64,000 bases of DNA from JAKRSD01 sp964473995 (GTDB lineage: Bacteria > Bacteroidota > Bacteroidia > CAIKAF01): assembly GCA_964473995.1 (NCBI GenBank), contig CAYYRB010000003.1:1-64000 (forward strand), in the 5' to 3' direction. Positions 27,750 through 36,990 of this stretch are shown here, piece by piece. Within the stretch, counting starts at the first letter, position 1. Every line of letters begins with the position of its first letter. Both the position numbers and the translations under genes were made by a program. Under the pieces are notes generated by a model. That model saw only the letters and a list, made by a program, of their open reading frames with translations, had not been told where the DNA came from and made no database searches.

Positions 27750-29876
27750 CTATTGCGATTTTTCCGTGGATCTCATTAATTGCCAGATGAGCTCAACATC
27801 GGATTTTCCGTGTTTCGACATCCGGTAGTTTTCTGAAACAAAAAATTGAATTCCCGAGGTTACCCGGATTTTTCCCTGAACTGGCTTTCCTCCAAATTTC
27901 CAGTGATACCAATTCCCCGGAGGCAGATTCAGCGTTCTTGGCCTATTTGTTTTTCGTAAATCAGGAAAGATGAGCCATCTGTCGCCCAACATAAATGCAT
28001 CGGGGTGTTTATAATGAAATTTGGTTTCCTCAGGAAAGGTGTAATTCAAAGGACGGATGAGCGGAGCTCCCGTTTTTTTGTATTCGTCCAATAATTCACT
28101 GAAATAGGATGCCAGCATAGAATGGAGCTTGCCCATGCGGGCAAAATCAGTTACCAGTTCCCGCGAATCGTATACTTGTAAATTTTCATCGGCTTTTAAA
28201 CCTTCGTGGGTGCGAAAAACTGGCGTAAACGCGTTCATTTCCATCCATTTTTTGAGTACGTTCTTTTTGCGTATTGATCTTACGATCGGGAAGGTGTTGG
28301 ATGTGTAACCTCCGATATCGCTGTGATTGATAGGAATGCCGCTTATAGATGAGGACAATAAAGCCATTAAGGTGGAAGGAAGCCCGTCATGACGGCCAAA
28401 GTTCACCGTTTGGTCGCCCATCCAAAACATGGGGGCATATTTTGCCGATTTGGTATATCCAGAGCGGCAGAAGAAGGTAATCTCATTTTCTTTTCCCATT
28501 TCTTGAATGGCTTCGCGGTTCAGTTTGGCCCACTCTTCCGGGAACCGGTTGTGGTATTCTCCCGCCGGGGAACCGTCGTAAAGTATGCAGTCGTGGGGCA
28601 GCCATTCTCCGAAATCAGCCATCCATCCCCTTAAGCCCGCATCAATCATATTCCTTTTGATCAGTTCTTTCATCCGATTTCTGGCCTTTGGATTGGATAA
28701 ATCTACAGTGTAAAACGGGAAGCCTGGCATGTGCTGCTTATAAGGTTCGCCCTTTCTGTTTTTTATTAAATATTCTTTTGTCCTGAACTCGTCAAAAATT
28801 TCACCCGTATCTGCCAGATAAGGATTGATGTAGCCCCAGACGGAAATTCCCTCTCTATAAAGGGAGTCCGAGGTTTGTTTGAGTTTGGGGTAAAGGAGGG
28901 TGTCGGCATTCCATTTCCACCAAAGCTGGGATCCGAACCGGGTAGTCCTTTTACCGCACCAGTCCTGAATCCATAGTGCCGAAATCGGATTTCCTGCCTG
29001 AACGGATTGGGCAAGAATGGGGAGTACACGCTTAAATCCGCCTTGGAGCCCCATGATTGTTCCCGCAGCTGAAGGAATGAGGGTGGGATTTGTGTCGAGA
29101 TGCCTGTTAGATGCTCTTACCGCTGAGGGAAAATCCCTATGTTTCCCGATGAGTAGACTCAAATTGTTGGCCCGGCAAATGAAGGTTATTTTTCCTTTCT
29201 CCCTTAAGTCAACTTCACAGGGTTCTTTGTTTTCCATGAGGAAAATCCACCCATCCGAAAGTAGAAGCAGCGGAATGGGATAGTAGGTAGTGAATGCATT
29301 ACCGCCTGCGCCCGCTGCCATATTGACAAAAAAGGTAAGGGGCTGGTCGCCGCGTCCGATACCCTGTTCCTCCACAGACAACGAAATTGTATGCCCATTC
29401 AGCCGATAATGGGAAAATTGCTCGCCTCCTCCGAATATGGATGGATTTCCCTTGAGGTTAAATGTAAGTCGGATTTCATTCAGCGACACCTCAGGAAAGT
29501 CGATCATCAAGCGCAAAAATCCATCGCCGGCATCGGTTTGGTTCAGTTTAAAAAGGGCGGGAGGGGAGGCTTTTCCTGAAAGAAATGCATGTGCTTGATT
29601 TTCGGAGTTTGGGAATAATGAGTCTTTTAATCCTTCATATTGTGCCACGGGTAATCGTTTAATATGCCGGGTGGCGTATTTTTCCTTGATCTTTTCATGG
29701 TTCAATGATGCGTTAAGCTGTTTATGCAGATCACAAGAAACCATTGAGGAAGGAAATTCCGAATCTGAAAAAATCAGCCGGTTTTTTTCTATAACCATCT
29801 GAACATTTTGGGTATAGGCAAACGGGGATAAGAGGATGGCGTAAAGCAGGAGAATGGTTCGGTATAAAATTAGCAT
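27750..29876 (-). CDS. GH31 glycosidase of the sulfoquinovosidase (YihQ) type
   Basis: Secreted retaining alpha-glycosidase of 708 residues; signal peptide MLILYRTILLLYAILLSPFA. The nucleophile is Asp421 in WMADFGEWLP and the acid/base Asp488 in MGDQT. Compared with my memory of E. coli YihQ, residue numbers shift by a constant +16: D405/D421, D472/D488, Q262/Q278, Q288/Q304, W304/W320 and Y508/Y524 all agree. The exception is the sulfonate-binding Arg301, here Gln317 (in RFGSQLWWKW). So the fold and most of the pocket are SQase-like, but the anionic head group is probably not bound in the same way. No sulfoquinovose pathway genes are near. Substrate open; a different alpha-glucoside is possible. 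Confidence 0.85.
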   Translation of the reverse strand: MLILYRTILLLYAILLSPFAYTQNVQMVIEKNRLIFSDSEFPSSMVSCDLHKQLNASLNHEKIKEKYATRHIKRLPVAQYEGLKDSLFPNSENQAHAFLSGKASPPALFKLNQTDAGDGFLRLMIDFPEVSLNEIRLTFNLKGNPSIFGGGEQFSHYRLNGHTISLSVEEQGIGRGDQPLTFFVNMAAGAGGNAFTTYYPIPLLLLSDGWIFLMENKEPCEVDLREKGKITFICRANNLSLLIGKHRDFPSAVRASNRHLDTNPTLIPSAAGTIMGLQGGFKRVLPILAQSVQAGNPISALWIQDWCGKRTTRFGSQLWWKWNADTLLYPKLKQTSDSLYREGISVWGYINPYLADTGEIFDEFRTKEYLIKNRKGEPYKQHMPGFPFYTVDLSNPKARNRMKELIKRNMIDAGLRGWMADFGEWLPHDCILYDGSPAGEYHNRFPEEWAKLNREAIQEMGKENEITFFCRSGYTKSAKYAPMFWMGDQTVNFGRHDGLPSTLMALLSSSISGIPINHSDIGGYTSNTFPIVRSIRKKNVLKKWMEMNAFTPVFRTHEGLKADENLQVYDSRELVTDFARMGKLHSMLASYFSELLDEYKKTGAPLIRPLNYTFPEETKFHYKHPDAFMLGDRWLIFPDLRKTNRPRTLNLPPGNWYHWKFGGKPVQGKIRVTSGIQFFVSENYRMSKHGKSDVELIWQLMRSTEKSQ

Positions 29877-29932
29877 GTGCCGAAATTACAAATACAGTCG
29901 GATATTCTACCTTAGCCGTAAATTGCAGCAAT

Positions 29933-30709
29933 ATGAAGACGAAAGAGGAGATTGTCAATAATTGGCTTCCCCGCTATACAGGAATGCAGGTAAGTGATTT
30001 CGGACAGTATATTTTGCTTACTAATTTTCAGAATTACGTGGATCGCTTTGCTGAAAAATTTGGCGTACCGGTAGTGGGAAAAGGGGAGAAAGCAATGCCT
30101 TGCGCATCGGCACAAAATATAACCATCATTAATTTTGGCATGGGCAGTGCCATGGCAGCTACCATCATGGATCTGCTGAGTGCCATACAGCCCAAGGCAG
30201 TTCTGTTTTTAGGTAAATGCGGCGGGTTGAAAGAGAACAATAAATTGGGCGATTTGATTTTGCCTATTGCCGCCATTCGCGGAGAAGGAACCGGTTCCGA
30301 TTATATGCCGGAAGAAGTGCCTGCCTTGCCTTCATTTCGTCTGCAGATGGCGGTTTCTGCTACCATAAAAAAGTATGATCAGGATTATTGGACAGGCACG
30401 GTTTACACTACCAACAGGAGGGTTTGGGAGCATGATGATGTTTTTAAGGAATACCTGGTGCAGATACGCGCCATGGGAATTGATATGGAAACGGCAACGA
30501 TTTTTACCGTAGGTTTTGCCAACGGTATACCCAGAGGAGCCTTACTTCTGGTTTCGGATAATCCCATGCATCCGGAAGGGGTAAAAACAGAGGAGAGTGA
30601 CCGTCGGGTTACCCAAAATTTTGCCGATCGGCATTTGGAAATCGGAATTGATGCGTTGGCTGAATTGCGCGATTCAGGAGAATCGGTGAAACATCTGCGG
30701 TTTATTTAG
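29933..30709 (+). CDS. amn: AMP nucleosidase
   Basis: Hydrolyses AMP to adenine and ribose 5-phosphate, in purine salvage and adenylate control. At 258 residues it is the short form lacking the regulatory N-terminal domain of the E. coli enzyme. The nucleoside-phosphorylase fold is seen in INFGMGSAMAATIMDLL, LFLGKCGGLKENNKLGDLI, and the ribose-binding Glu in GIDMETATIF, followed by catalytic Asp in LLVSDNPMHPEG. The 3' end overlaps the convergent YiiX-like gene by 8 bp. Confidence 0.9.
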   Translation: MKTKEEIVNNWLPRYTGMQVSDFGQYILLTNFQNYVDRFAEKFGVPVVGKGEKAMPCASAQNITIINFGMGSAMAATIMDLLSAIQPKAVLFLGKCGGLKENNKLGDLILPIAAIRGEGTGSDYMPEEVPALPSFRLQMAVSATIKKYDQDYWTGTVYTTNRRVWEHDDVFKEYLVQIRAMGIDMETATIFTVGFANGIPRGALLLVSDNPMHPEGVKTEESDRRVTQNFADRHLEIGIDALAELRDSGESVKHLRFI

Positions 30710-31400
30710 AGGAAACGTTTTTTTTATTTTGTATCTGGTGGTTGATGATTATTTCAAACCGGGTAGTATCCAGAAAGGCATCCAAGCCTAAGAAATTGGG
30801 ATGGTCCGAGCTGAGCCTCTCAGGGAACATGTCCTTTTTAAAGACGTCTATAAACGAGTAGTGAATTAACTCGGTACAGTAGAATTTGGAGGTATCGGCC
30901 AAGTCAAACTTGTGGTCGAAAGCTTTGTGGCGTTCGGGGGTAAGATAAACTTTAGAGGCCGAAGCGATTTGATTTCCGGTTTCTTCGTCTGCTTTGTAGC
31001 GCACCACAATCAGGGTATTCGGAACACTTTCTCGTACGAATTTTTTCAGGGGCTCAGTCTGTACTCCGTCCACTTTGGACAGCTCGCTGCTGACCGTATG
31101 AATTACCTTCACTGAATCATTTTCCGCCAATACGATTCCGCAGTGGGATAAGTTGTATCCGGTGTTGAAGAGATCATTGATGACACCGCTTACAAATCCT
31201 TCCCCTTTCCTCATGATGATATCTCCGTTTCGCAATTTTCCTACTTCATCGGGCGAAAGTTGATAGGTGGTTTTGTTTTCGGGCTTTTCGCGATTTTCTA
31301 ATCGGAAATGATTAAAGCCAAAATATCCTGAAAAGAAAAAAGCCAAGACGACGGTAGTCATCTTGGCTTTTGTTTGAATTAAACTCGTTGAGTGATTCAT
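30702..31400 (-). CDS. YiiX/YebB-like NlpC/P60-superfamily hydrolase
   Basis: Probable thiol hydrolase of 232 residues with an N-terminal membrane segment (TTVVLAFFFSGYFGF, about 15-30). The circularly permuted papain-like fold is indicated by LRNGDIIMRKGEGFVS, the His in NLSHCGIVL and the Cys in FYCTELIHYSF. Relatives are thought to cut amide or thioester bonds in peptidoglycan or lipids; the substrate is not determined. It begins 4 nt after the lipoprotein gene upstream, so the two are co-transcribed. Its stop lies inside the 3' end of amn. Confidence 0.8.
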   Translation of the reverse strand: MNHSTSLIQTKAKMTTVVLAFFFSGYFGFNHFRLENREKPENKTTYQLSPDEVGKLRNGDIIMRKGEGFVSGVINDLFNTGYNLSHCGIVLAENDSVKVIHTVSSELSKVDGVQTEPLKKFVRESVPNTLIVVRYKADEETGNQIASASKVYLTPERHKAFDHKFDLADTSKFYCTELIHYSFIDVFKKDMFPERLSSDHPNFLGLDAFLDTTRFEIIINHQIQNKKNVSSK

Positions 31401-31404
31401 TCAA

Positions 31405-31845
31405 TTATTTAACTTCCTCTGCAGGAGCAGCTTCGGTTGAAGCGGCGCCGCTGTCAGCAGGAGCTGATTCTTCCATAACGGGCTCATCTGAGGGAGCTCC
31501 ACCTTCTTTTTTCTCGTCTACTAACCACTTTTCACCCTCTTTAACCAGGTTAAGTGTGTTTTTGCCATCTTGAGCACAGCAATAAGTACATGATGCCTTA
31601 TCACCTTCTTCAGTACACTTAACATCTTTCACCTCGTTGATAACGGGAGCCATGTTCATGGAAGTCAAAGCATCCAACATGTCTTGTGTGTTTTTAGTAC
31701 CGAGTTCTTTTGCTTTTGCGTAGTTTTTGTCTTTAAGCGCATTAAGATACTCAGTTGCTGCTTTGTCAGCACCATTTTTACCACCGCAGGAAGCCAATAA
31801 TGCCACAGCAAAAGCGCCTGCCAAAAATTTAGTTAAACCTTTCAT
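31405..31845 (-). CDS. Small lipoprotein, DUF4878-like
   Basis: Lipoprotein of 146 residues: MKGLTKFLAGAFAVALLASC is a signal peptide with the lipobox LASC. The mature part starts with a short helical region (ATEYLNALKDKNYAKAKEL) like the NTF2-type DUF4878/lumazine-binding lipoproteins, has a Cys-rich CTYCC motif, a KEGEKWLVDEKK strand and a low-complexity acidic, Ala/Glu/Pro/Ser-rich tail. A good promoter lies 30 nt upstream. Partnered in one operon with the YiiX-like hydrolase. Function unknown. Confidence 0.75.
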   Translation of the reverse strand: MKGLTKFLAGAFAVALLASCGGKNGADKAATEYLNALKDKNYAKAKELGTKNTQDMLDALTSMNMAPVINEVKDVKCTEEGDKASCTYCCAQDGKNTLNLVKEGEKWLVDEKKEGGAPSDEPVMEESAPADSGAASTEAAPAEEVK

Positions 31846-31875
31846 TTGATATAATTTTGTTTGTTAATTGTGGGG

Positions 31876-31905
31876 CAAATGTAAAGCAAAAAAACAATTT
31901 TGCAA
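31876..31905 (-). promoter_or_regulatory. Promoter of the lipoprotein-YiiX operon
   Basis: TACATTTG (31876-31883, minus strand) is an exact -7 box and TTG (31903-31905) stands 19 nt upstream. The same 19-nt spacing is seen at rpsO. The -33 side abuts the stop of plsY (31910). Confidence 0.75.
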
Positions 31906-31909
31906 CCTT

Positions 31910-32560
31910 TTATTTCAATTCTTTCTTCCTTTTCAAAAAAGGGCTTGTTTTTGCTTCAGATCCCTTGAGTAATTTCCTGATGTTTGTTCTGTGGGTATAT
32001 ATGAGCACCAGCGGTATAATCAGGGCAAGGACCGATAACAAACCCGATTCAGTTTTAAAAAGAAAAAAATAGATAAAAGCAAAGAATAAACCCGAAGTTA
32101 CGGAGGCTAAAGATACATATCCGGAACTAAGCCAAACCAGCAGAAAGAAAAGAAAGGTTAATCCGGAACTTACGGGCGCAACGGCCAGCATGATTCCCAA
32201 TGCGGTGGCCACTCCTTTTCCTCCTTTAAAATTCGCATACAGGGGATAGAGGTGGCCCAACAGGGCCATACAACCGCATAATAGTCCAAAGTCGGTATCG
32301 GATAATGCTCCGATAGGTGAATGTATATGCAACCAAAGGGGAATTTTCACGGCCAAAAAGCCTTTCAGAATATCTGCCGTAAGCACCACGGTGCCGGCTC
32401 CCGAACCCAAAACCCGGAAAGTGTTGGTAGCACCCGCATTTCCGCTGCCGAACTGCCGAACATCTTTTCCGAAAAACAAAATGCCGATCCAAACGGCGGA
32501 GGGGATGGATCCTAGGAAATATCCCTCGAGTAGAAAAAGAAATGCAATGAATACATCCAT
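31910..32560 (-). CDS. plsY: Glycerol-3-phosphate acyltransferase PlsY
   Basis: Integral membrane enzyme that transfers acyl from acyl-phosphate to glycerol 3-phosphate, the first step of phospholipid synthesis. 216 residues with about five membrane segments. The three conserved cytoplasmic motifs are visible: GSIPSAVWIG, GSGNAGATNTFR and GHLYPLYANFKGGKGVATALG. Last gene of an operon with the 1472-residue protein, prmA, tpiA and the DoxX-like gene; it starts 11 nt after its neighbour's stop. Confidence 0.95.
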   Translation of the reverse strand: MDVFIAFLFLLEGYFLGSIPSAVWIGILFFGKDVRQFGSGNAGATNTFRVLGSGAGTVVLTADILKGFLAVKIPLWLHIHSPIGALSDTDFGLLCGCMALLGHLYPLYANFKGGKGVATALGIMLAVAPVSSGLTFLFFLLVWLSSGYVSLASVTSGLFFAFIYFFLFKTESGLLSVLALIIPLVLIYTHRTNIRKLLKGSEAKTSPFLKRKKELK

Positions 32561-32571
32561 ATATTTCGGTT

Positions 32572-35500
32572 CTAAAACTGTTCTAAAAATTGCTCTACAC
32601 GGCGCTTGGTACCCAGCGTAAATTGATAAGCGGGTATACCGTTTCCGCCCTCTACGGTGCGTCTCTTGGCATCTAATTCCAATACTTTATTGTTAATTTC
32701 CGTATTGTGTGAAGAATAAAATTGCATGATGTTATTCCTGTAATTAAAGTAGTACCAGTTATTCGCGTCAAATTCTATGTAAAGATTAATCACATCGCCG
32801 CTTCGTTTGCGGTTTATCTCCATTTTTAATAAAGCCTGGCGATTATATATTTTTCCGTTCCAGCTCAGGATACCTACGTTGCCGTTATGAAAGAGAGAGC
32901 GTTTGGTTTTATCCCAATATAAATGCACGTCCGTAAAAAGGAACGTCTTTGCCAATTCTGCCGGAAGCTTGTCGGTTTGACCCGCCTTGCTCATAAAACG
33001 GGCTCTTTCTTTGCTGTCAGGAATCAGTCTGCCCAAATCAATCATAATGTCGGGATCATTTAAGCCGGCGGTCCCCGTCTGATTGTCCTTTATTTTGGAA
33101 AAAATGAGATCCCAGATGCTGTTGTCCAAAAAGAAATCGATACCGAATACCACGTCTAATTCCGTGGTGGTGTCGGCTGGCAGGTAATTGATTCTTCCCG
33201 CGGATACGGTATTTACCTGTCCTAATTTTCCTCCTATTTCCAGTTTGCCTTCCCCGTAAGCCGAGCAATCGCCGGGATTGAAAACCATGAGGTTGCCCTC
33301 TGCCTCATCATCGGTCAGCCTGTCTTTGTTTCCCACTTTGTATTCCCCCGTTTTGGAATCATACATAAGATAGCCTGATGCGCTTACCACTTCGATATCT
33401 GCATACGTTTTTTTCCCGGATATGAGCACGGGATAAATTCCGCTGGAATCGGATGCGAAGGCAAAACCGTTGAACATGATGTTTTTGCTTTCGTCCCTTG
33501 CCTCCTGAGGAACGGGCAGAAGAATGTCTCCGCTTCCGATGAAACCTTCCGTTTCCATCCATTTTTTGGTGAGCAGGGGGCAATCATGTTCCAAACTGAT
33601 GTATCCTTTTACGAAGGGTTCCGGATTTTGGGAAAATAAGCTGAAATCTCCTTTATAAAATACATGAGGCATAAATTTTAGGCTGTCGGAAACGGTAATT
33701 AACCCTTTTGCTTTTAGTTCTTTAGTATCGGTAACCTCCAATGTGTGCATGCGAATGTCTTGCACTCTGCCCGTGTTATCTTTGTATTCGTAAATTCCCT
33801 CTCCCCCAATCTTGAATTTGCCTCCGATGTGCACCGTAGCTTTTTTAAGGGTATGATTCGTTTTTTCTGAAGGCATCAGGAGCTGTGTATTTCTTAACGT
33901 ATCCATCACCGCACCTGCTCTAACCACCACCTTGCCTTCGGGTATCAATACCCGGCTGTCTGCCACGTCTATGTGGTTCACTTTTTCGGCATAAAGCACT
34001 TTTTCGCCCGTTTTGAAAAGGGTATAGGGCGAATAAAATTCCAAATTTCCCTGTTCGGGGTGCATCGACAATAATTTAAATCCGTTCTTTTCATTTTCTA
34101 CTTTGGAGCGCAGTTCCATATTGTTGCTCTGCATATCCCAATCCAATTTTTCGCTGAATGTTCTATATTGGTTGATCGGGAAGTCAACAAAAGCATTTTC
34201 GTCGTTGGCTTCGAATTTTCCTTTTTTCAATTTAAAATCTACATCCGCGTTCATGTTGGCCGTCTTCAGCGAAATGCCTTGTTCCCCGGTCTCGGTATTT
34301 ATTTCTTTCAACATAAAATCGGTACTGTCTGAAAGAATGTTTTCGGGTTTTAAATTAAATTTTTCCGCGCGCAGCTCGGCATTTCCCAAGTCAATTTTAC
34401 CTCCCGCCTTGAGTCCGTTTTCCGTTACGGTCATTTTTCCGTTAAGTAAGGCTTGAGATCCATACATACTGAAGCCGCTTCCCAGATTCTTTACTTCGTA
34501 GGTTCCGTTACCGGGTTCCCAATGCACTGCTACGGAATCGGCCTTCACATCGGGAGTTCCATTTTTTACTATCGTTTTATCCACCGTGAATTTTTTAGCC
34601 GGTGCATTCAGACTGTCGGGATAAAAGCGAAAATCCTCTGATTCGGTTTTTGATGATAAATATTCCAAGCGTCCATTACCTCGTAAGCCCTCATGAGACA
34701 TGGTTATCGTGTTGAAATACTTGGCGGGCCCTCCATAAGCAGGATATCCGGTTTGAGGGGTAGATGAACGGATACCCAGACTGTAGTCAGGCATGACCCG
34801 CAGTTTTTCTTTGAAGTCAGGAAATATGTTTCCGCTGGTGAAGGTGCCGTCCAACAGCAGATTTTCGGTAGGAAATTCGTCCAATGAGTCAATTTCGAAA
34901 GGATCGATCTGGAAATGGAATAAATCTCTTTTGTAAACACCTCCGCAAATGGAACGATTTTCGTAGTAGGTGTAGGCATTTTGGGTGCTTTGGAAAACCG
35001 GAAATCGGCCGATTGATTTTATGCCCGATTTGTTGAAAGGGGCATCAATTTCCAATATACCCCGCACATCATGAATGGCAGTGGGAACTTTCACATCGGA
35101 ATATTCGCCGTTCTTGTCGGGGGTGAAGCGTTTTACCACGAGGCGTATTGAATCTACGGATGGCAGATTCATTCGGAAATTTTCATAATTGAAATCGTAC
35201 TTTTTTCCAAAGAAGCTGAACTTTCCCGCAGAAACGAGTCCGTCAAAGGCAAAGTCCATATTTTTTCTCATGACCAATTCTTGCTCTTTGGGATATAACA
35301 CCACCTGTTGTGAATCGCTCAGTTGGATCATACCTACTCCGCGCATTTTCAAATTATAATCCAATAGGCTCAGTGTGGCGTTTTTTTCCTTAATGGTGGA
35401 ATTAAATTCTATTATATCGTAATCCGAAAGGCGTGATCGTGCATTCACCAAGTGGAAAAACCGATCTTTTACCACATACTCATCTTTGTTTACGTTATAC

Positions 35501-36990
35501 GAAATAAGTCCATAAATGGACATAAGCATGATAAACTGCCGTACCTGGGACGGATCATCACGCAGGTATTTGGCGGTCTCTTCTCCCGTAAATGTTCTTC
35601 TGGGGGCATTTTTTGTGTAAAACTGCTTCAGCATGTACAGCGGGCTTATATCCCCAACGCCGTCCAATCGTTCGTACAGCATGTCCCGAAAGTAATTGGC
35701 CGAATAAAAATTGGCTCTTCCCTCAGAGGCTCCCTTGGTGGTGGAAAAATCAATTTTATCTTCTCCCGTTTTCCAATACAGGGCTTCAATATCCATGTCC
35801 AGTTTGTGAAAGGTATTCAGGTAAAGACTTTTCTGCATGCCCTGTCCAAGTCGGAGCAACGTTAGTTCACGCTTGTCGGTGATGAATTTGAAATTTAATC
35901 CCGGTTGGTAAAGTGAATCAATCGTGTCATTTCGGATGAGGTAGATAGTCACTTCCGCATCGTCCGACGAAATGGTATTTTCTTTAAAATTATAATTCAG
36001 TGAAGCAATTTTGATAAAGGGAAAATTATTGCGATTAAACATAATCAGGGCCGGATTGGATGCATCGCCCGAGCCGATGAATTTATTTCCGAAAAATTGA
36101 AAACCACCCAGGTAGCTGGCTTCTTCGGATAACTGATCTAATTTTATGCGTTTGTCATACCCTGAAAATCTGGGGTAGGATGCATTTTCCGGTGTTATAT
36201 TGTTCAACACTTTTTCTTCCAGAAAACCTAAAATCGGATCTTTCAGGTAGCGCGTGTGCATAAATTCTACCGAGTCTGCTTTGTATTCAGCCGTTTTAAG
36301 AGCAATTGAATACTTATTCAACTCGGCAAATACCCAGTCTTTTGGCATTCCCGCCCGATCCCAATATACCTGTCCGTTTTTTCCCTCCCATCTGTTCTCG
36401 GTCATGATCCAACTTCCCTGCGTGTTAAAAATGAGCGCACTGTCATTTCTGGAATAGGCCACCAGATTTACACCGGAGAATACAGCCTCGGGTTCTTTCC
36501 CTTCGGAAAATTCCAGCCGGTAACCGCCATAAACCTTCCATTGGCAGGAACTGGATTGATAGATCACATTTTCCCTAAATAATCGCCCCGAATTGGCCAG
36601 AAAATCTTCAGTGGTGCCTTGCGGTTTTTTTTTCAGCACATAAAGAGCGGCCTTTTGCCAGGTCTTAAATTCAGAATCCGGACGACCTTTGTCGGCGGAT
36701 GTTATGGATGCAGAAAGAAAGTCGGCATAAAACGGATATACGCGGTATTTTTTCTTGGATAACTCATTGAAAAACTCCTGCATTAAAATCACCCGTTCTT
36801 CATTCATGCGGTTGGTTTTAAGCTCGGTATCCATTAAATCGGACAGTTGTTTGCCCTTTTCTCTGTCGTTGGCAAAAAATAATTCTTTGAGTTCAGAAAA
36901 CAATTTTGCTTTTTCTTTGCTGAAGATTTGGGCCCGGGCGGAAAAACCCAATAATACCATGCTCGTAAAAAAAAGAAATACGTTTTTCAT
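32572..36990 (-). CDS. Very large secreted protein of unknown function
   Basis: Protein of 1472 residues with signal peptide MKNVFLFFTSMVLLGFSARAQ. I do not recognise the family. The first ~400 residues are mixed; most of the rest is repetitive beta-strand sequence with phrases such as AELRAEKFNLKPENILSDST, YAEKVNHIDVADSRVLIPEG and ARVQDIRMHTLEVTDTKELKAKG-like segments, which recall beta-solenoid or OstA/LptD-like scaffolds; this is resemblance only. No T9SS sorting domain or lipobox is seen, and the end, RRVEQFLEQF, is not barrel-like. It overlaps prmA by 4 nt (ATGA) and precedes plsY by 11 nt, so it is expressed with housekeeping genes. A role in the envelope is a guess from this context. 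Confidence 0.75.
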   Translation of the reverse strand: MKNVFLFFTSMVLLGFSARAQIFSKEKAKLFSELKELFFANDREKGKQLSDLMDTELKTNRMNEERVILMQEFFNELSKKKYRVYPFYADFLSASITSADKGRPDSEFKTWQKAALYVLKKKPQGTTEDFLANSGRLFRENVIYQSSSCQWKVYGGYRLEFSEGKEPEAVFSGVNLVAYSRNDSALIFNTQGSWIMTENRWEGKNGQVYWDRAGMPKDWVFAELNKYSIALKTAEYKADSVEFMHTRYLKDPILGFLEEKVLNNITPENASYPRFSGYDKRIKLDQLSEEASYLGGFQFFGNKFIGSGDASNPALIMFNRNNFPFIKIASLNYNFKENTISSDDAEVTIYLIRNDTIDSLYQPGLNFKFITDKRELTLLRLGQGMQKSLYLNTFHKLDMDIEALYWKTGEDKIDFSTTKGASEGRANFYSANYFRDMLYERLDGVGDISPLYMLKQFYTKNAPRRTFTGEETAKYLRDDPSQVRQFIMLMSIYGLISYNVNKDEYVVKDRFFHLVNARSRLSDYDIIEFNSTIKEKNATLSLLDYNLKMRGVGMIQLSDSQQVVLYPKEQELVMRKNMDFAFDGLVSAGKFSFFGKKYDFNYENFRMNLPSVDSIRLVVKRFTPDKNGEYSDVKVPTAIHDVRGILEIDAPFNKSGIKSIGRFPVFQSTQNAYTYYENRSICGGVYKRDLFHFQIDPFEIDSLDEFPTENLLLDGTFTSGNIFPDFKEKLRVMPDYSLGIRSSTPQTGYPAYGGPAKYFNTITMSHEGLRGNGRLEYLSSKTESEDFRFYPDSLNAPAKKFTVDKTIVKNGTPDVKADSVAVHWEPGNGTYEVKNLGSGFSMYGSQALLNGKMTVTENGLKAGGKIDLGNAELRAEKFNLKPENILSDSTDFMLKEINTETGEQGISLKTANMNADVDFKLKKGKFEANDENAFVDFPINQYRTFSEKLDWDMQSNNMELRSKVENEKNGFKLLSMHPEQGNLEFYSPYTLFKTGEKVLYAEKVNHIDVADSRVLIPEGKVVVRAGAVMDTLRNTQLLMPSEKTNHTLKKATVHIGGKFKIGGEGIYEYKDNTGRVQDIRMHTLEVTDTKELKAKGLITVSDSLKFMPHVFYKGDFSLFSQNPEPFVKGYISLEHDCPLLTKKWMETEGFIGSGDILLPVPQEARDESKNIMFNGFAFASDSSGIYPVLISGKKTYADIEVVSASGYLMYDSKTGEYKVGNKDRLTDDEAEGNLMVFNPGDCSAYGEGKLEIGGKLGQVNTVSAGRINYLPADTTTELDVVFGIDFFLDNSIWDLIFSKIKDNQTGTAGLNDPDIMIDLGRLIPDSKERARFMSKAGQTDKLPAELAKTFLFTDVHLYWDKTKRSLFHNGNVGILSWNGKIYNRQALLKMEINRKRSGDVINLYIEFDANNWYYFNYRNNIMQFYSSHNTEINNKVLELDAKRRTVEGGNGIPAYQFTLGTKRRVEQFLEQF

